Shown: in pieces, positions 25,846 to 35,126 of the stretch | How the letters are laid out: each line of letters opens with the position of its first letter | Numbering within the stretch: position 1 is the first letter of the stretch | From: JBOCEF01 sp050586345 | Lineage (GTDB): Bacteria > Pseudomonadota > Alphaproteobacteria > Rhodobacterales > Rhodobacteraceae | Reading direction: 5' to 3' | Assembly (NCBI RefSeq): GCF_050586345.1 | Contig: NZ_JBOCEF010000005.1 | Location: 85,919-149,918, forward strand | Length of the DNA: 64,000 nucleotides | Notes under the pieces: generated by a model | Told to the model about the DNA's origin: nothing | Seen by the model: the letters and a program-made list of their open reading frames with translations, nothing else | Databases searched by the model: none | Position numbers and translations under genes: made by a program

Positions 25846-27828
25846 ATGCGGTGGGACAGACTGAAGGCGCCTGATCAAGCGCGTTTCGATCCGCTCCTGC
25901 CGGCCGAGGTTCGCCTGATCAAGCGCCTGCGCGGCCAGAGGGACGGCGCCGAGGTCGATCATCAGGGCGTCATCCTGATCAGCGATCATCCGCCGGGCGC
26001 GCAGGGCCCCGACGACACCCTGCGGGCCGAGGTTCTGCTTCACCTTCTGCTGCGGAAGGATCCGCGCGCCCCCCTTCCCAAGCGCGGACTGCGCATCGCG
26101 GGCGCCCGCATCGAGGGGGCGCTGGACCTGGAAGGCGCCGAGCTTTCCGGGGATCTCGGGTTTGTCAGCTGCAGCTTCGATGCGCCGCCCAACCTGCGCG
26201 GGGCATCCTGCCGCTCGCTGTTTTTTCACGGATCGACGATGCCGGGCTTCGCGGCCGACCGGCTCAGGTGCTCGGGAAGCCTGTTCCTGATCGACGCGCA
26301 TGTCTTCGCTGCGCCGGTCAGGCTGCTGCGCGCGGACATCAAGGGGTCCCTGAACTGCTCCGGCGCCGAATTCGACGGCCGCGGCGGCGCGGCGCTGGAG
26401 GCCGACGGGATCACCCTGGGCGGCGGCATCGCGATGTCCGAGGATTTTCACGCGTCAGGGTCCGTGCGGCTGCCCGGCGCACAGGTCGGCGGTTCTCTCG
26501 ACTGCGACGGCGCGACGATGATCGGGCATGACCGCGGGGCCGAGGGCGGGCCGCGCGCGCTTCAGCTCGACCGGGCCTGCATCGCCGGCGACGTGTCGCT
26601 GCGCGAGGGCTTTGAAGCGCACGGCGAGGTGCGCCTGATCGGGGCCCAGGTCGGGGGCACGCTCAACTGCAATGGCGCGCGCCTCGACGGCAAGGGCGAA
26701 TTCGCCCTCAGCGCGGATCGCGGACGGATCACCGGCACCGTTTGCCTCGGGCGGGCCGCGCCGCCGGAAGACGGCGAAGAGGGCGCCGCCGGGCGGGCCA
26801 AGCGCTTCTCCGCCGTGGGCTCGGTTCGCTTCATCGGCGCCGAGATCAACGGGAACCTCGAGTGCTACGGCGGTGATTTCGATGGAGACGGGCGGACCGC
26901 CCTCGACCTCTCCAGCGCCCGTGTCGACGGGGCGGTCTGCATGCGCAGCGGGTTTTCCGCGAAAGGCGTGGTGAATTTCACCGGCGCGAGTTTCGGCGCG
27001 ATCGAGGATGAACGGGACTGCTGGTGCAGGTTCCAGCTCGTGGACTGTTCTTACGGAACGATACGATGCGATGACGGGAGCTTCCGGCCCGTCTTCCGGC
27101 TTGAATGGCTGGACGGTTGCGCGACCGCCCGCCCCGGGCCCGACTTTCACCCGGGCCCGTTCGAGCAATTGGCCAAGGTGTTCCGGGACAGCGGGCATCC
27201 CGAATACGCGCGCCGCATTCTCATCGCCAAGGAGCGCCGCCTGCGCACCGCGCGCCACGACTCGCGCCTGCGCGCCAGCCCCCTGGGCTGGCTGACGACG
27301 ATCCCGTTCGGCATCTGGACGGCGCTCCTGGATCGAACCGTGCGCTTCGGGCACAAGTCGCTGCGCGCGTTCCGCTACCTTTTCGTCGCCGTTGCGCTCG
27401 GCGACCTCGGGTTCTTCATCGCCGCCGAACAGGACGCGATCAAACCCAATTCCCCCTTCGTGCTGCGCGCGCCCGAATGGGTCGCCTGCGCGGCGCCGCT
27501 CGGCGGCGCCGTGATACGTGATGACGGGACCGCGCTGTCCGGCCGCGCCCTGCCGGGCCAATCCCAGCTCGACTGTTTCACCAAGCAACCCGAAGCCGCC
27601 TCCTGGCCGCGCTTCAACGCCCTCGTCTACTCCGTCGACACCCTGTTCCCGCTCGTCGACCTCGAGATGCAGACCCACTGGATCCCGGACGAGCGCAAGA
27701 ACGGCGAGAGGTGGTACAACAGCATCGGCTGGTGGGCCCGCACCTACCTCTGGCTCCACATCGCCGCGGGCTGGGCGCTGTCGCTCCTCGCCGTCGCGGG
27801 CTTCTCGGGCATCGTCAAATCCGATTGA
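25846..27828 (+). CDS. repeat-rich (beta-helix-like) multi-pass membrane protein, function unknown
   Basis: A 660-residue protein. Residues 80-410 hold five or six degenerate repeats of about 55 residues with the pattern A-L-x-L-(D/S)-x-x-x-I-x-G-x-V, then G-F-x-A-x-G-x-V-R-L-x-G-A-x-V-G-G-x-L-x-C-x-G-A. These are reminiscent of pentapeptide-type right-handed beta-helices, with a Cys-x-Gly turn in each. Residues 435-475 are basic and helical. Hydrophobic spans follow at about 481-497, 510-527 and 633-655. The conserved-looking segment FNALVYSVDTLFPLVDLEMQ (590-609) precedes the last span. I know related proteins only as uncharacterised membrane proteins. It sits 4 bp after ruvB, between ruvB and ybgC, which are usually adjacent. 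Confidence 0.7.
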   Translation: MRWDRLKAPDQARFDPLLPAEVRLIKRLRGQRDGAEVDHQGVILISDHPPGAQGPDDTLRAEVLLHLLLRKDPRAPLPKRGLRIAGARIEGALDLEGAELSGDLGFVSCSFDAPPNLRGASCRSLFFHGSTMPGFAADRLRCSGSLFLIDAHVFAAPVRLLRADIKGSLNCSGAEFDGRGGAALEADGITLGGGIAMSEDFHASGSVRLPGAQVGGSLDCDGATMIGHDRGAEGGPRALQLDRACIAGDVSLREGFEAHGEVRLIGAQVGGTLNCNGARLDGKGEFALSADRGRITGTVCLGRAAPPEDGEEGAAGRAKRFSAVGSVRFIGAEINGNLECYGGDFDGDGRTALDLSSARVDGAVCMRSGFSAKGVVNFTGASFGAIEDERDCWCRFQLVDCSYGTIRCDDGSFRPVFRLEWLDGCATARPGPDFHPGPFEQLAKVFRDSGHPEYARRILIAKERRLRTARHDSRLRASPLGWLTTIPFGIWTALLDRTVRFGHKSLRAFRYLFVAVALGDLGFFIAAEQDAIKPNSPFVLRAPEWVACAAPLGGAVIRDDGTALSGRALPGQSQLDCFTKQPEAASWPRFNALVYSVDTLFPLVDLEMQTHWIPDERKNGERWYNSIGWWARTYLWLHIAAGWALSLLAVAGFSGIVKSD

Positions 27829-27901
27829 ACCCTCCGCCCCGCTGGACGCCCGCCCCCGCCCCGTGGCAGGTCGGGCGGGCAGACCCAGCCGGAGGGCCCC
27901 C

Positions 27902-28294
27902 ATGCACCGCTTCACCACCCGCGTGTTCTACGAGGACACCGACATGGCGGGGATCGTCTACCACGCCAACTACCTCAAGTTCATCGAGCGCGCCCGCTCC
28001 GACGCCCTGCGCGAGGCGGGGATCGACCAGAACGCCATGCGCGAGGACGGCCTCGTCTTCGTCGTGCGCTCCATGGAATGCGACTGGCTCGCCCCCGCCC
28101 GCTACGAGGACCTGCTCGAGGTGACGACCACCACCGAGACCCTCAAGCGCGCCTCGGCCACCCTGCGCCAGGAGGTTCTGAGGGGCGCAAAGCCCCTGTT
28201 CCGCGCCGCGGTGCTGATCGCCTGCATGGGAGAGGGCGGCGGGCCGCGGCGGATCCCGGACGCGGCCGCCGCCGCGCTCGGCCGGATGCGCTGA
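27902..28294 (+). CDS. ybgC: tol-pal system-associated acyl-CoA thioesterase
   Basis: A hotdog-fold thioesterase of the 4-hydroxybenzoyl-CoA/YbgC group. The 130-residue protein begins with FYEDTDMAGIVYHANYLKF, which holds the catalytic aspartate and the helix that binds the acyl-CoA, followed by FIERARSDALRE. YbgC genes head tol-pal operons across proteobacteria. Here the gene is cut off from tolQ by an acyltransferase gene and so probably has a separate transcript or a long polycistron. Confidence 0.93.
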   Translation: MHRFTTRVFYEDTDMAGIVYHANYLKFIERARSDALREAGIDQNAMREDGLVFVVRSMECDWLAPARYEDLLEVTTTTETLKRASATLRQEVLRGAKPLFRAAVLIACMGEGGGPRRIPDAAAAALGRMR

Positions 28295-28391
28295 GCGCGC
28301 CGCCCCTGCGCCCGATGGCGAAGGCGGGCGGGGCCGCCTAGGCTCCGCCCATTCTCCGTCCATTCTCTGCCGCCAACGTGATTGCGCCCTG

Positions 28392-30423
28392 ATGATCGCC
28401 ATTGCCTACCGTCCCGACATCGACGGCCTGCGGGCCATCGCCGTGCTGCCCGTCCTGCTGTTCCACGCCATGCCCGGATGGGCGCCGGGCGGTTTCGTCG
28501 GGGTGGACGTGTTCGTCGTCATCTCGGGCTTCCTGATCTCCTCGATCATCAAGCGCGAGCTAGAGGGCGGGGCCTTCTCCTAATATCGGCTTCTATGTCC
28601 GCCGGGCCCGGCGGCTGCTGCCGGCGCTGGCGCTGGTGGTGATCGCCACGCTGGCCGCCGCGCTGGTCTTCTACCTGCCCGGACACCTGCCGCCGCTCGG
28701 CCGGTCCGCGGCCTGGGCCGCCGGTTTCGCGGCCAACATCTGGTTCATGAAGTCGCTGGACTACTTCACCGCGCCGGCGGACGCGGCGCCGCTGCTGCAC
28801 CTGTGGTCGCTGGGGGTGGAGGAGCAGTTCTACCTCGTCGCGCCCGCGCTGCTGGCATTCATGGCGCGCCGCCCGGGGAAGCGGGCCTGGCGGCTGGCGG
28901 CGGGGCTGTGCGCGCTCTCGTTCCTCGGCTGCGTGGCGGCGACCTGGACCTTTCCGCGCTCGGCCTTCTACCTGCTGCCGACGCGGTTCTGGGAGCTGGG
29001 GCTGGGCATGATGCTGGCCTGGGCCCCGCCCGGCGCCGTCGACGCCGCGCTGGCGGGGCGGCGCAGGCAGGCGGCGTCGATCGCCGGGCTGGCGCTGATC
29101 CTCGGCTCCGTGGCGCTGCTGGACGAGGGGATGCGCTTCCCGGGCGTGATCGCGCTCGCGCCCTGCCTCGGCGCGGCGCTGGTGATCGCGGCGGGTCCCG
29201 ACACGGTGGGCGGCCGGCTGCTGGCGCTCCGGCCGCTGGTGCTGGTCGGGCTCGTGTCCTACGCGCTGTACCTGTGGCACTGGCCGGTGCTGGCCTATGC
29301 CCGCACCTGGGCGATGCAGGATTACGGGACGGGCTGGGCGCTGGGCGCGCTGGCGCTGTCGGGGCTGCTGGCGACGCTGACGCTGGTCCTGGTGGAGCGG
29401 CCGCTGCGGCGGGCGCGCTGGGGAAGCCCGCGCCGCACGCTGCTGGTCGGCGGGGGCGTGCTGGCGACGCTGTTCGTCCTCGGGATGGGGCTTGCGCGCA
29501 CCGACGGCTTTCCGTCCCGGTGGAGCGACGGCGCCCTCGCGCTGTCCGAGGGCCGGGCGCCGGGCGCGGCGGCCGCGCCCGAGGCGCCGGGGACATGCGT
29601 GCGCGCCGCTTTCGGGGTCCGCGCGGCCTTCGTGAGCTGCGCGCTGGGCGCGCCGGGCGACCGGCCCGATTTCATCGTGTGGGGCGACAGCCATGCCGGG
29701 GCGCTCGTGCCCGGGCTGGAGCGGGCGGCCGCGGCGCGGGGGCTGTCGGGCTACGTGCTCAGCGCGAACGGTTGCGCGCCGCTGCCAGGGGTGGCCTGGG
29801 CCGCGAACGGGCTGCGCCGCCCCTGCCTGGCGTTCAACCGGGACATGGAGGCGCTGGTCGCCCGGCTGCGCCCGCGCGCGGTGCTGCTGGCGGGGCGCTG
29901 GGACCATGTCGCGGCCAGCTTCCCGGGCGGGGATGCGTCGCTGGCGGGGACGCGGCCGCTGCACCCGGTCGGTCCCTCCCTCGTCGGGGCGCCGCCGCCC
30001 TTCGCGGACGCCCTGGCCGCGGCGGTCGGCGCGGTGCGGGCGGCCGGCGCGGTCCCCCTGGTGCTGCTGCAGCCGCCGGAGCCGCCGCACCGGGTGGCCT
30101 CGGTCGCCGCGCGGGCCTTCGAATGGGGGCGCGAGCCGCCCGGCGGCGTCGCGCGCGCCGCCCATGCCGCGCGGGGCGCCGCCATGCGCGCGGCGCTGAA
30201 GGCGCTGGAGGCGCAGGCGCCCGGCGGCGGCGGCGTCGTCGCGCTCGACCCGGCCGAGGCGCTGTGCGGGCCGCTTGACTGCCCCGCCTTCGACGGCGCG
30301 ACGCCGATCTACCGCGACACCAACCACCTGACGCGGCACGGGGCGCTCATGCTCGCCCCGATGCTGGGCGAGGGGCTGGTCGACGCCCTTCGGTTGCAGG
30401 CCGGCGGCGGCGGGGCGTCCTGA
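28392..30423 (+). pseudogene. acyltransferase 3 / SGNH O-acetylase, frameshifted
   Basis: An OafA-type O-acetyltransferase broken by one base. From 28392 the first 63 residues (YRPDIDGLRAIAVLPVLLFH, GGFVGVDVFVVISGFLI) are a classic acyltransferase 3 start, ended by TAA at 28581-28583. The next frame continues at once with GFYVRRARRLLPAL, multiple membrane spans, LHLWSLGVEEQFYL, and a C-terminal SGNH domain with WGDSHAGALV (nucleophile Ser) and DTNHLTRHG (Asp/His). Removing one base at 28581-28584 gives a complete protein of about 676 residues. Such enzymes acetylate O-antigen, peptidoglycan or exopolysaccharide. The cause could be mutation or sequencing error. Confidence 0.85.
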
Positions 30424-30446
30424 GCGCGACCTCGCATCCCGACCTG

Positions 30447-30473
30447 TTGAAACCGTTCCGGGTGCGTTATGCT
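30447..30473 (+). promoter_or_regulatory. candidate promoter of the tol-pal operon
   Basis: TTGAAA (30447-30452) and TATGCT (30468-30473) with a short 15-nt spacer, in the 175-bp gap before tolQ. This is the only promoter-like, lower-GC patch there. Confidence 0.3.
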
Positions 30474-30598
30474 GCCGAGGTGTTATTAACGCTTCGAAAC
30501 AGGGCCGTCCGCGCGGGCGGCGCATGATTCGTTTCGATGCTGGGCCGACGGGGCGGGACAGCCCCGCGGCGCGTGTATGGGCGGTGAGGGCAGTCGAC

Positions 30599-31381
30599 AT
30601 GAAATCCGGACACTTCCGAATCGCGGGCGCCGCGATGCTTGCAGGCGCGGTCCTCGCGATCGGCGCCGCCGGCGGCGCAGCCGCCGCAACCCCGCCGGGG
30701 GCCGAGATCGACTTCTCGCTCCAGGCCCTGTTCCTGCGCGCGACGCCGACCGTGCAGCTGGTCATGGTCCTGCTGATCGCCGCCTCGTTCTGGTCCTGGA
30801 CCATCGTCGTCACCAAGTTCATCGCCTTCCGCAAGACGCTGCGCGCCGCCCGCGGCTTCGAGGAGGCGTTCTGGTCCGGCCGCCCGCTGGACGAGCTGGA
30901 CGAGAGCCTCGGGGCCGAACCCGGCTCGGCCCTCGCGCGCATCTTCCGCGCCGGGATGGACGAATGGCGCAAGTCCCAGTCCGCGGGGCCGGGCGGCGTC
31001 GTCCCCGGCGCCGGCGCGCGGATCGAGCGGTTCATGGCCGTCGCCGTGGCGCGCGAATCCGAAGCGCTGGAAGAGCGGCTCGGCTTCCTCGCCACCGTGG
31101 GGTCCATCACGCCCTTCGTGGGCCTGTTCGGCACCGTCTGGGGCATCAAGAACAGCTTCGAGAACATCGCGACGCAGCAGTCGACCAACCTCGCCGTCGT
31201 GGCCCCTGGCATCGCCGAGGCGCTGCTGGCCACCGCGCTGGGCCTGCTCGCCGCCATCCCGGCCGTGATCTTCTACAACCGCCTGTCCGGCGACGCCGAC
31301 CGGCTGACCGCGCGGATGGAGAACTTCGCCGACGAATTCGGCGCCATCCTGTCGCGCCAGCTCGAACGCGAGCGGGGCTGA
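30599..31381 (+). CDS. tolQ: Tol-Pal system proton channel subunit TolQ
   Basis: Inner membrane channel that with TolR uses the proton gradient to energise TolA during outer membrane constriction. The 260-residue protein has the first transmembrane span at about 55-75 (VQLVMVLLIAASFWSW) and the ExbB/TolQ core (GSITPFVGLFGTVWGIKNSF, then ALLATALGLLAAIPAVIFYN). Unusually, residues 1-30 look like a cleavable signal peptide (MLAGAVLAIGAAGGAAAA) ahead of the usual TolQ start (EIDFSLQALFLRA). It is followed 4 bp later by tolR. Confidence 0.93.
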   Translation: MKSGHFRIAGAAMLAGAVLAIGAAGGAAAATPPGAEIDFSLQALFLRATPTVQLVMVLLIAASFWSWTIVVTKFIAFRKTLRAARGFEEAFWSGRPLDELDESLGAEPGSALARIFRAGMDEWRKSQSAGPGGVVPGAGARIERFMAVAVARESEALEERLGFLATVGSITPFVGLFGTVWGIKNSFENIATQQSTNLAVVAPGIAEALLATALGLLAAIPAVIFYNRLSGDADRLTARMENFADEFGAILSRQLERERG

Positions 31382-31385
31382 CCCC

Positions 31386-31859
31386 ATGTCCGGCCCCCTG
31401 ATCAAGCGCAGCGGCGGACGGGGCGGGCGACGCTCGGGCCGCGGGCGCCGCGCCATGTCCGAGATCAACGTCACCCCCTTCGTGGACGTGATGCTGGTGC
31501 TGCTCATCATCTTCATGGTCGCAGCCCCGCTGCTGACCGTCGGCGTGCCGCTGGAGCTGCCGGAGACCGACGCCAACCCGCTGCCGCAGTCCGAGGAAGA
31601 GCCGCTGTCGCTGCAGCTCGCGCTCGACGGGCGCATCTTCGTGCAGACCGCGGAGGTGGCGCCCGAGGCTTTGATCCCCACATTGCAGGCCATGGTCGCC
31701 GAACGCGCGGATGACAAGATCTTCCTGCGCGCCGATCGCGGCATCGAGTACGGGCGGGTCATGGAGATCATGGGCCAGCTCAACGCCGGGGGCTTCCGGT
31801 CCATCGGCCTGGTCACCGATCCCGCGGGAGCGGGCGGCGCGGAGGAGGACACGCAGTGA
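31386..31859 (+). CDS. tolR: Tol-Pal system protein TolR
   Basis: Single-span partner of TolQ. The 157-residue protein has a basic N-terminus (SGGRGGRRSGRGRR), then SEINVTPFVDVMLVLLIIFMV with the proton-conducting aspartate in the membrane helix, and the periplasmic ExbD/TolR domain (LALDGRIFVQ, IFLRADRGIEYGRVMEIM). Its stop overlaps the tolA GTG start as GTGA. Confidence 0.96.
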   Translation: MSGPLIKRSGGRGGRRSGRGRRAMSEINVTPFVDVMLVLLIIFMVAAPLLTVGVPLELPETDANPLPQSEEEPLSLQLALDGRIFVQTAEVAPEALIPTLQAMVAERADDKIFLRADRGIEYGRVMEIMGQLNAGGFRSIGLVTDPAGAGGAEEDTQ

Positions 31860-33631
31860 GCCGGGGCGGGCGCAAGTCGAGGACGGAGAGCGCGACGACC
31901 GCCGGGGCGGGCCTCGGCGCGGGCGCGGCCGGCCCCGCGCCCGTCGCCAATGCGTCCGAGGCCGCCGTGCTGCCCAGCCACGTCGTCGCCGCGCGCGCCG
32001 CGGGCGGGGACTGGGACCCGGCCGACCACATTCCGCCGCCGCCCCCCGGGGGCTGGGACTCGCTGCTGCCGCCGATCACCGGGCGGCGCGGGGCGGAACC
32101 GCTCGGCGGCGGGCTGCTCGCCTCGGGCGCCGTGCACGGCGCGCTGATCGGCCTCGCGCTGTTCGGCACGGCCATCTTCCAGGGCCCGCCGGAGCCGGTG
32201 GAGCAGATGCAGGAGGTCGAGCTGATCTCGGCCGCCGAATTCGACGCCAAGCTGTCGCGGGCGCCCCAGGCGCCGGTGGCCGAAGTCGCGGCGATGGCCG
32301 CGCCGATGCCGACCTTCGACGACACCCCGATGTCCGCCGCCGCCGACGTCGCCCCCGAGGCGACGACCGAGTTCATCTATGGCGACGTCACGGACCAGGA
32401 GCAGTTCCCGGACCTTTCCGCCGTCCTCACCGGCATCGTGCGCACGCGCGTGAAGCGGGCCGAGGTCTCGGACCTCGCCCCCGCCGCGCCGTCGCTGGGG
32501 GCCGCGGGGCCGGGGCTGGCCGCGCCCTCGATGGGCATGTCCTCGCCCGGGCTGCGCTCGCCCGCCTCGCCGGGCGGCGGGTCGCTGGGGGGGATGCGCC
32601 GCGGCGCGTCCTCGCTGGGGATCAGCACCAATTCCGACGCCGCCCCGCCGCCGCCGCCGCCGGACAGGCAGGCGCCCGACGCGGCCCCCGAATCCGACAC
32701 GCTCGCCCGCGCCGACGAGGCGGTGGAGGGCGCGACGCCCGACCCCGAGGCCGCGCCCGACGCCGCCGCGCCGGAGGAGGCCCAGGCCGCCGCCCCCGAG
32801 GCCGCGTCGGAGGAGAAGATCACCGAGGCCGACCGCCCCGAGCAGGACAGCGAGGCCGGGAAGTCCGACGACATCGCCTCGGACCCCGAGGCGCCGGTCA
32901 CCGCGCGCCTGCCGGTGGCGCGTCCGACGGAGCGCGTGGACGCGGCCGAGGCCGCGCGCCTCGCCGCCGAGGCCGAGGCGGCGGAAGAGGCCGAGCGCCA
33001 GGCCGCCGAAGCCGCCGCCGCGAAGGAGGCCGAGCAGAAGGCCGCCGAGGCCGCCGCCGCGAAGGAAGCCGAGCAGAAGGCCGCCGAGGCCGCCGCCGCG
33101 AAGGAGGCCGAGCGGAAGGCCGCCGAGGCCGCCGCCGCGAAGGAGGCCGAGCGGAAAGCCGCCGAGGCCGCCGCCGCGAAGGAGGCCGAGCGGAAAGCCG
33201 CCGAGGCCGCCGCCGCCAAGGCAGCCGAACAGAAGGCCGCCGCCGCCGCCGCGAAGGAGGCCGCCGAGGGGACCGATGCCGCGAACGCCGGCGCCGCCGA
33301 CGTGCCCGTGGGCGCGCCGCTGACCTCGGGCGAGATCGGCGGCCTCAAATCCGCCATCTCGAAGCGGTGGAACACCTCCATGCTCGAGCGCCTGCCCAAT
33401 TACCGCGACCTCGTCGTCACCATGCGCATCCGCCTCGACCAGGCGGGGCGCATCGTGGGCGAGCCCGAGATGATTTCCTCCTCCGCCACCGGCCCGGCCG
33501 TCGGCATCGCCGCCAAGGCGGCGCGGGATGCGCTCAAGAAAGCGCAGCCCTTCAACCTTCCGGCCGGGAAATACGGCCGCTGGCGCGAGATCGAGGTGAC
33601 CTTCAACCCCGGATCCGGAGTGTCGATGTGA
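31856..33631 (+). CDS. tolA: TolA-like cell envelope protein
   Basis: TolA spans the periplasm and links the TolQR motor to TolB/Pal. The 591-residue protein has a long N-terminal cytoplasmic part of about 80 residues and one membrane helix (about 84-108). A Pro/Ala/Asp-rich segment follows, then a helical Ala/Lys/Glu rod of 13-residue repeats (about 381-465), and finally the TonB-like C-terminal domain (SAISKRWN, VVTMRIRLDQAGRIVGEPEM). Start GTG overlaps the tolR stop, and its stop overlaps the tolB GTG. Alphaproteobacterial TolA proteins vary in length; this one is on the long side. Confidence 0.92.
   Translation: MSRGGRKSRTESATTAGAGLGAGAAGPAPVANASEAAVLPSHVVAARAAGGDWDPADHIPPPPPGGWDSLLPPITGRRGAEPLGGGLLASGAVHGALIGLALFGTAIFQGPPEPVEQMQEVELISAAEFDAKLSRAPQAPVAEVAAMAAPMPTFDDTPMSAAADVAPEATTEFIYGDVTDQEQFPDLSAVLTGIVRTRVKRAEVSDLAPAAPSLGAAGPGLAAPSMGMSSPGLRSPASPGGGSLGGMRRGASSLGISTNSDAAPPPPPPDRQAPDAAPESDTLARADEAVEGATPDPEAAPDAAAPEEAQAAAPEAASEEKITEADRPEQDSEAGKSDDIASDPEAPVTARLPVARPTERVDAAEAARLAAEAEAAEEAERQAAEAAAAKEAEQKAAEAAAAKEAEQKAAEAAAAKEAERKAAEAAAAKEAERKAAEAAAAKEAERKAAEAAAAKAAEQKAAAAAAKEAAEGTDAANAGAADVPVGAPLTSGEIGGLKSAISKRWNTSMLERLPNYRDLVVTMRIRLDQAGRIVGEPEMISSSATGPAVGIAAKAARDALKKAQPFNLPAGKYGRWREIEVTFNPGSGVSM
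33000..33240 (+). repeat. 39-bp tandem repeat in tolA
   Basis: Six copies of a 39-bp unit encode KAAEAAAAKEAE(Q/R), nearly identical at the DNA level; the last copy is degenerate. It forms the helical rod of TolA, and its length could change by slippage. Confidence 0.85.
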
Positions 33632-34998
33632 CCCCCTCCTCCGCCGCGACCCCCCGCATCGGCTTCGCCCGCCGCGCCGCCGCCGCCCTCGTCCTCGCCG
33701 CCGCCCTCGCCGCGCCCGCCGCCCCCGCGCTGGCGCAGGACGCGGCCCCCGGCCCGCTGCGCATCGAGATCACCCAGGGCGTGGTCGAACCCATGCCCAT
33801 CGCCCTTCCCGCCTTCGCCGCCACGCCCGAGGCGCAGGCGCTGGCCGAGGAGATCCGCGGCGTGGTCAAGGCCGACCTCGAAAGCGCGGGCCTGTTCCGG
33901 GTGATCGACCAGCAGGCCTACCTGTCGGCCCCCGCCGGCGTCGCCGCCGTCCCGGCCTTCGAGAACTGGCGCGTGATCAACGCCGACGCGCTCGGCGTCG
34001 GGCAGGCCTCGCTGACCCCCGACGGGCGGCTGGAGACGCGCTTCAAGCTCTGGGACGTGGTGTCGGGGCGCGAGAGCGGGTCGGGCGTCGGCCTGCGCGC
34101 CGCCCCCGCCGACGCGCGCCGCGTGGGCCACAAGATCGCCGACGCCATCCACCTGGCGCTGACCGGAGAGCCGGGCTGGTTCGACACCCAGGTCGCCTTC
34201 GTGGACGAGACCGGCCCCAAGGGCCGCCGCGTCAAGCGCATCGCGGTGATGGACCAGGACGGCGCCAACGTGCGCTACCTGACCGGCCCGCAGGACCTGG
34301 TGCTGACGCCCCGCTATTCGCCCGACGGCCGCAGCCTGGTGTACCTGAGCTACCAGGGCGGCGTGCCGCGGGTCTGGATCATGGACATCGCCACCGGCCA
34401 GCACGAGGCGCTGGGGACCTTCGGCAACATGTCCTTCGCGCCGCGCTTCTCGCCCGACGGCGCGCGCGTCGCGCTGTCGCTGACCGAGGGCGGGAACACC
34501 GACCTCTACGAGATGCGCCTCTCGGACCGCCGCCTGCGCCGCCTCTCGGCCGGGCCGGGGATCGAGACCGCCCCCTCCTATTCCCCCGACGGGCGCTGGA
34601 TCGTCTACGAATCCGACGCCGGCGGGTCGCAGCAGCTTTACGTCATGCCCGCGGGCGGCGGCGTGGGGCGGCGCATCAGCTTCGGCGACGGGCGCTACGG
34701 CACCCCGGTCTGGTCCCCGCGCGGCGACCTGATCGCCTTCACCAAGCAGCTCGGCGGGCGCTTCCACGTGGGCGTGATGTCCACCGACGGGACCGGGGAG
34801 CGCCTTCTTACCGCCTCGTTCCTCGACGAGGCTCCGACCTGGGCGCCCAACGGGCGCGCCCTGATGTTCTTCCGTGAAACGCCGGGCCCGAACGGGGCCC
34901 CGGCGCTGTGGCGCGTCGATGCCACCGGGCGGGTGCTCAAGCGGGTCGACACGCCCGCCGCGGCCTCCGACCCCTCCTGGTCCCCGCCGCGGCCGTAA
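33628..34998 (+). CDS. tolB: Tol-Pal system beta-propeller protein TolB
   Basis: Periplasmic adaptor between TolA and Pal. The 456-residue product has a signal peptide ending APALAQ (about residue 35), the N-terminal TolB domain, and a six-bladed propeller with repeated SPDG strands (YSPDGRSLVYLSYQGG, FSPDGARVALSL, YSPDGRWIVYESDAGG, WSPRGDLIAFTKQ). The start is a GTG overlapping the tolA stop as GTGA; no ATG with similarity exists upstream. Confidence 0.96.
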   Translation: MTPSSAATPRIGFARRAAAALVLAAALAAPAAPALAQDAAPGPLRIEITQGVVEPMPIALPAFAATPEAQALAEEIRGVVKADLESAGLFRVIDQQAYLSAPAGVAAVPAFENWRVINADALGVGQASLTPDGRLETRFKLWDVVSGRESGSGVGLRAAPADARRVGHKIADAIHLALTGEPGWFDTQVAFVDETGPKGRRVKRIAVMDQDGANVRYLTGPQDLVLTPRYSPDGRSLVYLSYQGGVPRVWIMDIATGQHEALGTFGNMSFAPRFSPDGARVALSLTEGGNTDLYEMRLSDRRLRRLSAGPGIETAPSYSPDGRWIVYESDAGGSQQLYVMPAGGGVGRRISFGDGRYGTPVWSPRGDLIAFTKQLGGRFHVGVMSTDGTGERLLTASFLDEAPTWAPNGRALMFFRETPGPNGAPALWRVDATGRVLKRVDTPAAASDPSWSPPRP

Positions 34999-35126
34999 GA
35001 GCCGCGCGAGGCCCGCGCCCCGCCGCGCGCCCCCCCCGCGTTCGGGGCGGCGGAGGAAGGGGCGCGTTTTCAAGGCAAGAACCCCGGCCGCCCGCGATCC
35101 CGCGGACCGGCCCCGAGGAGACAGAC

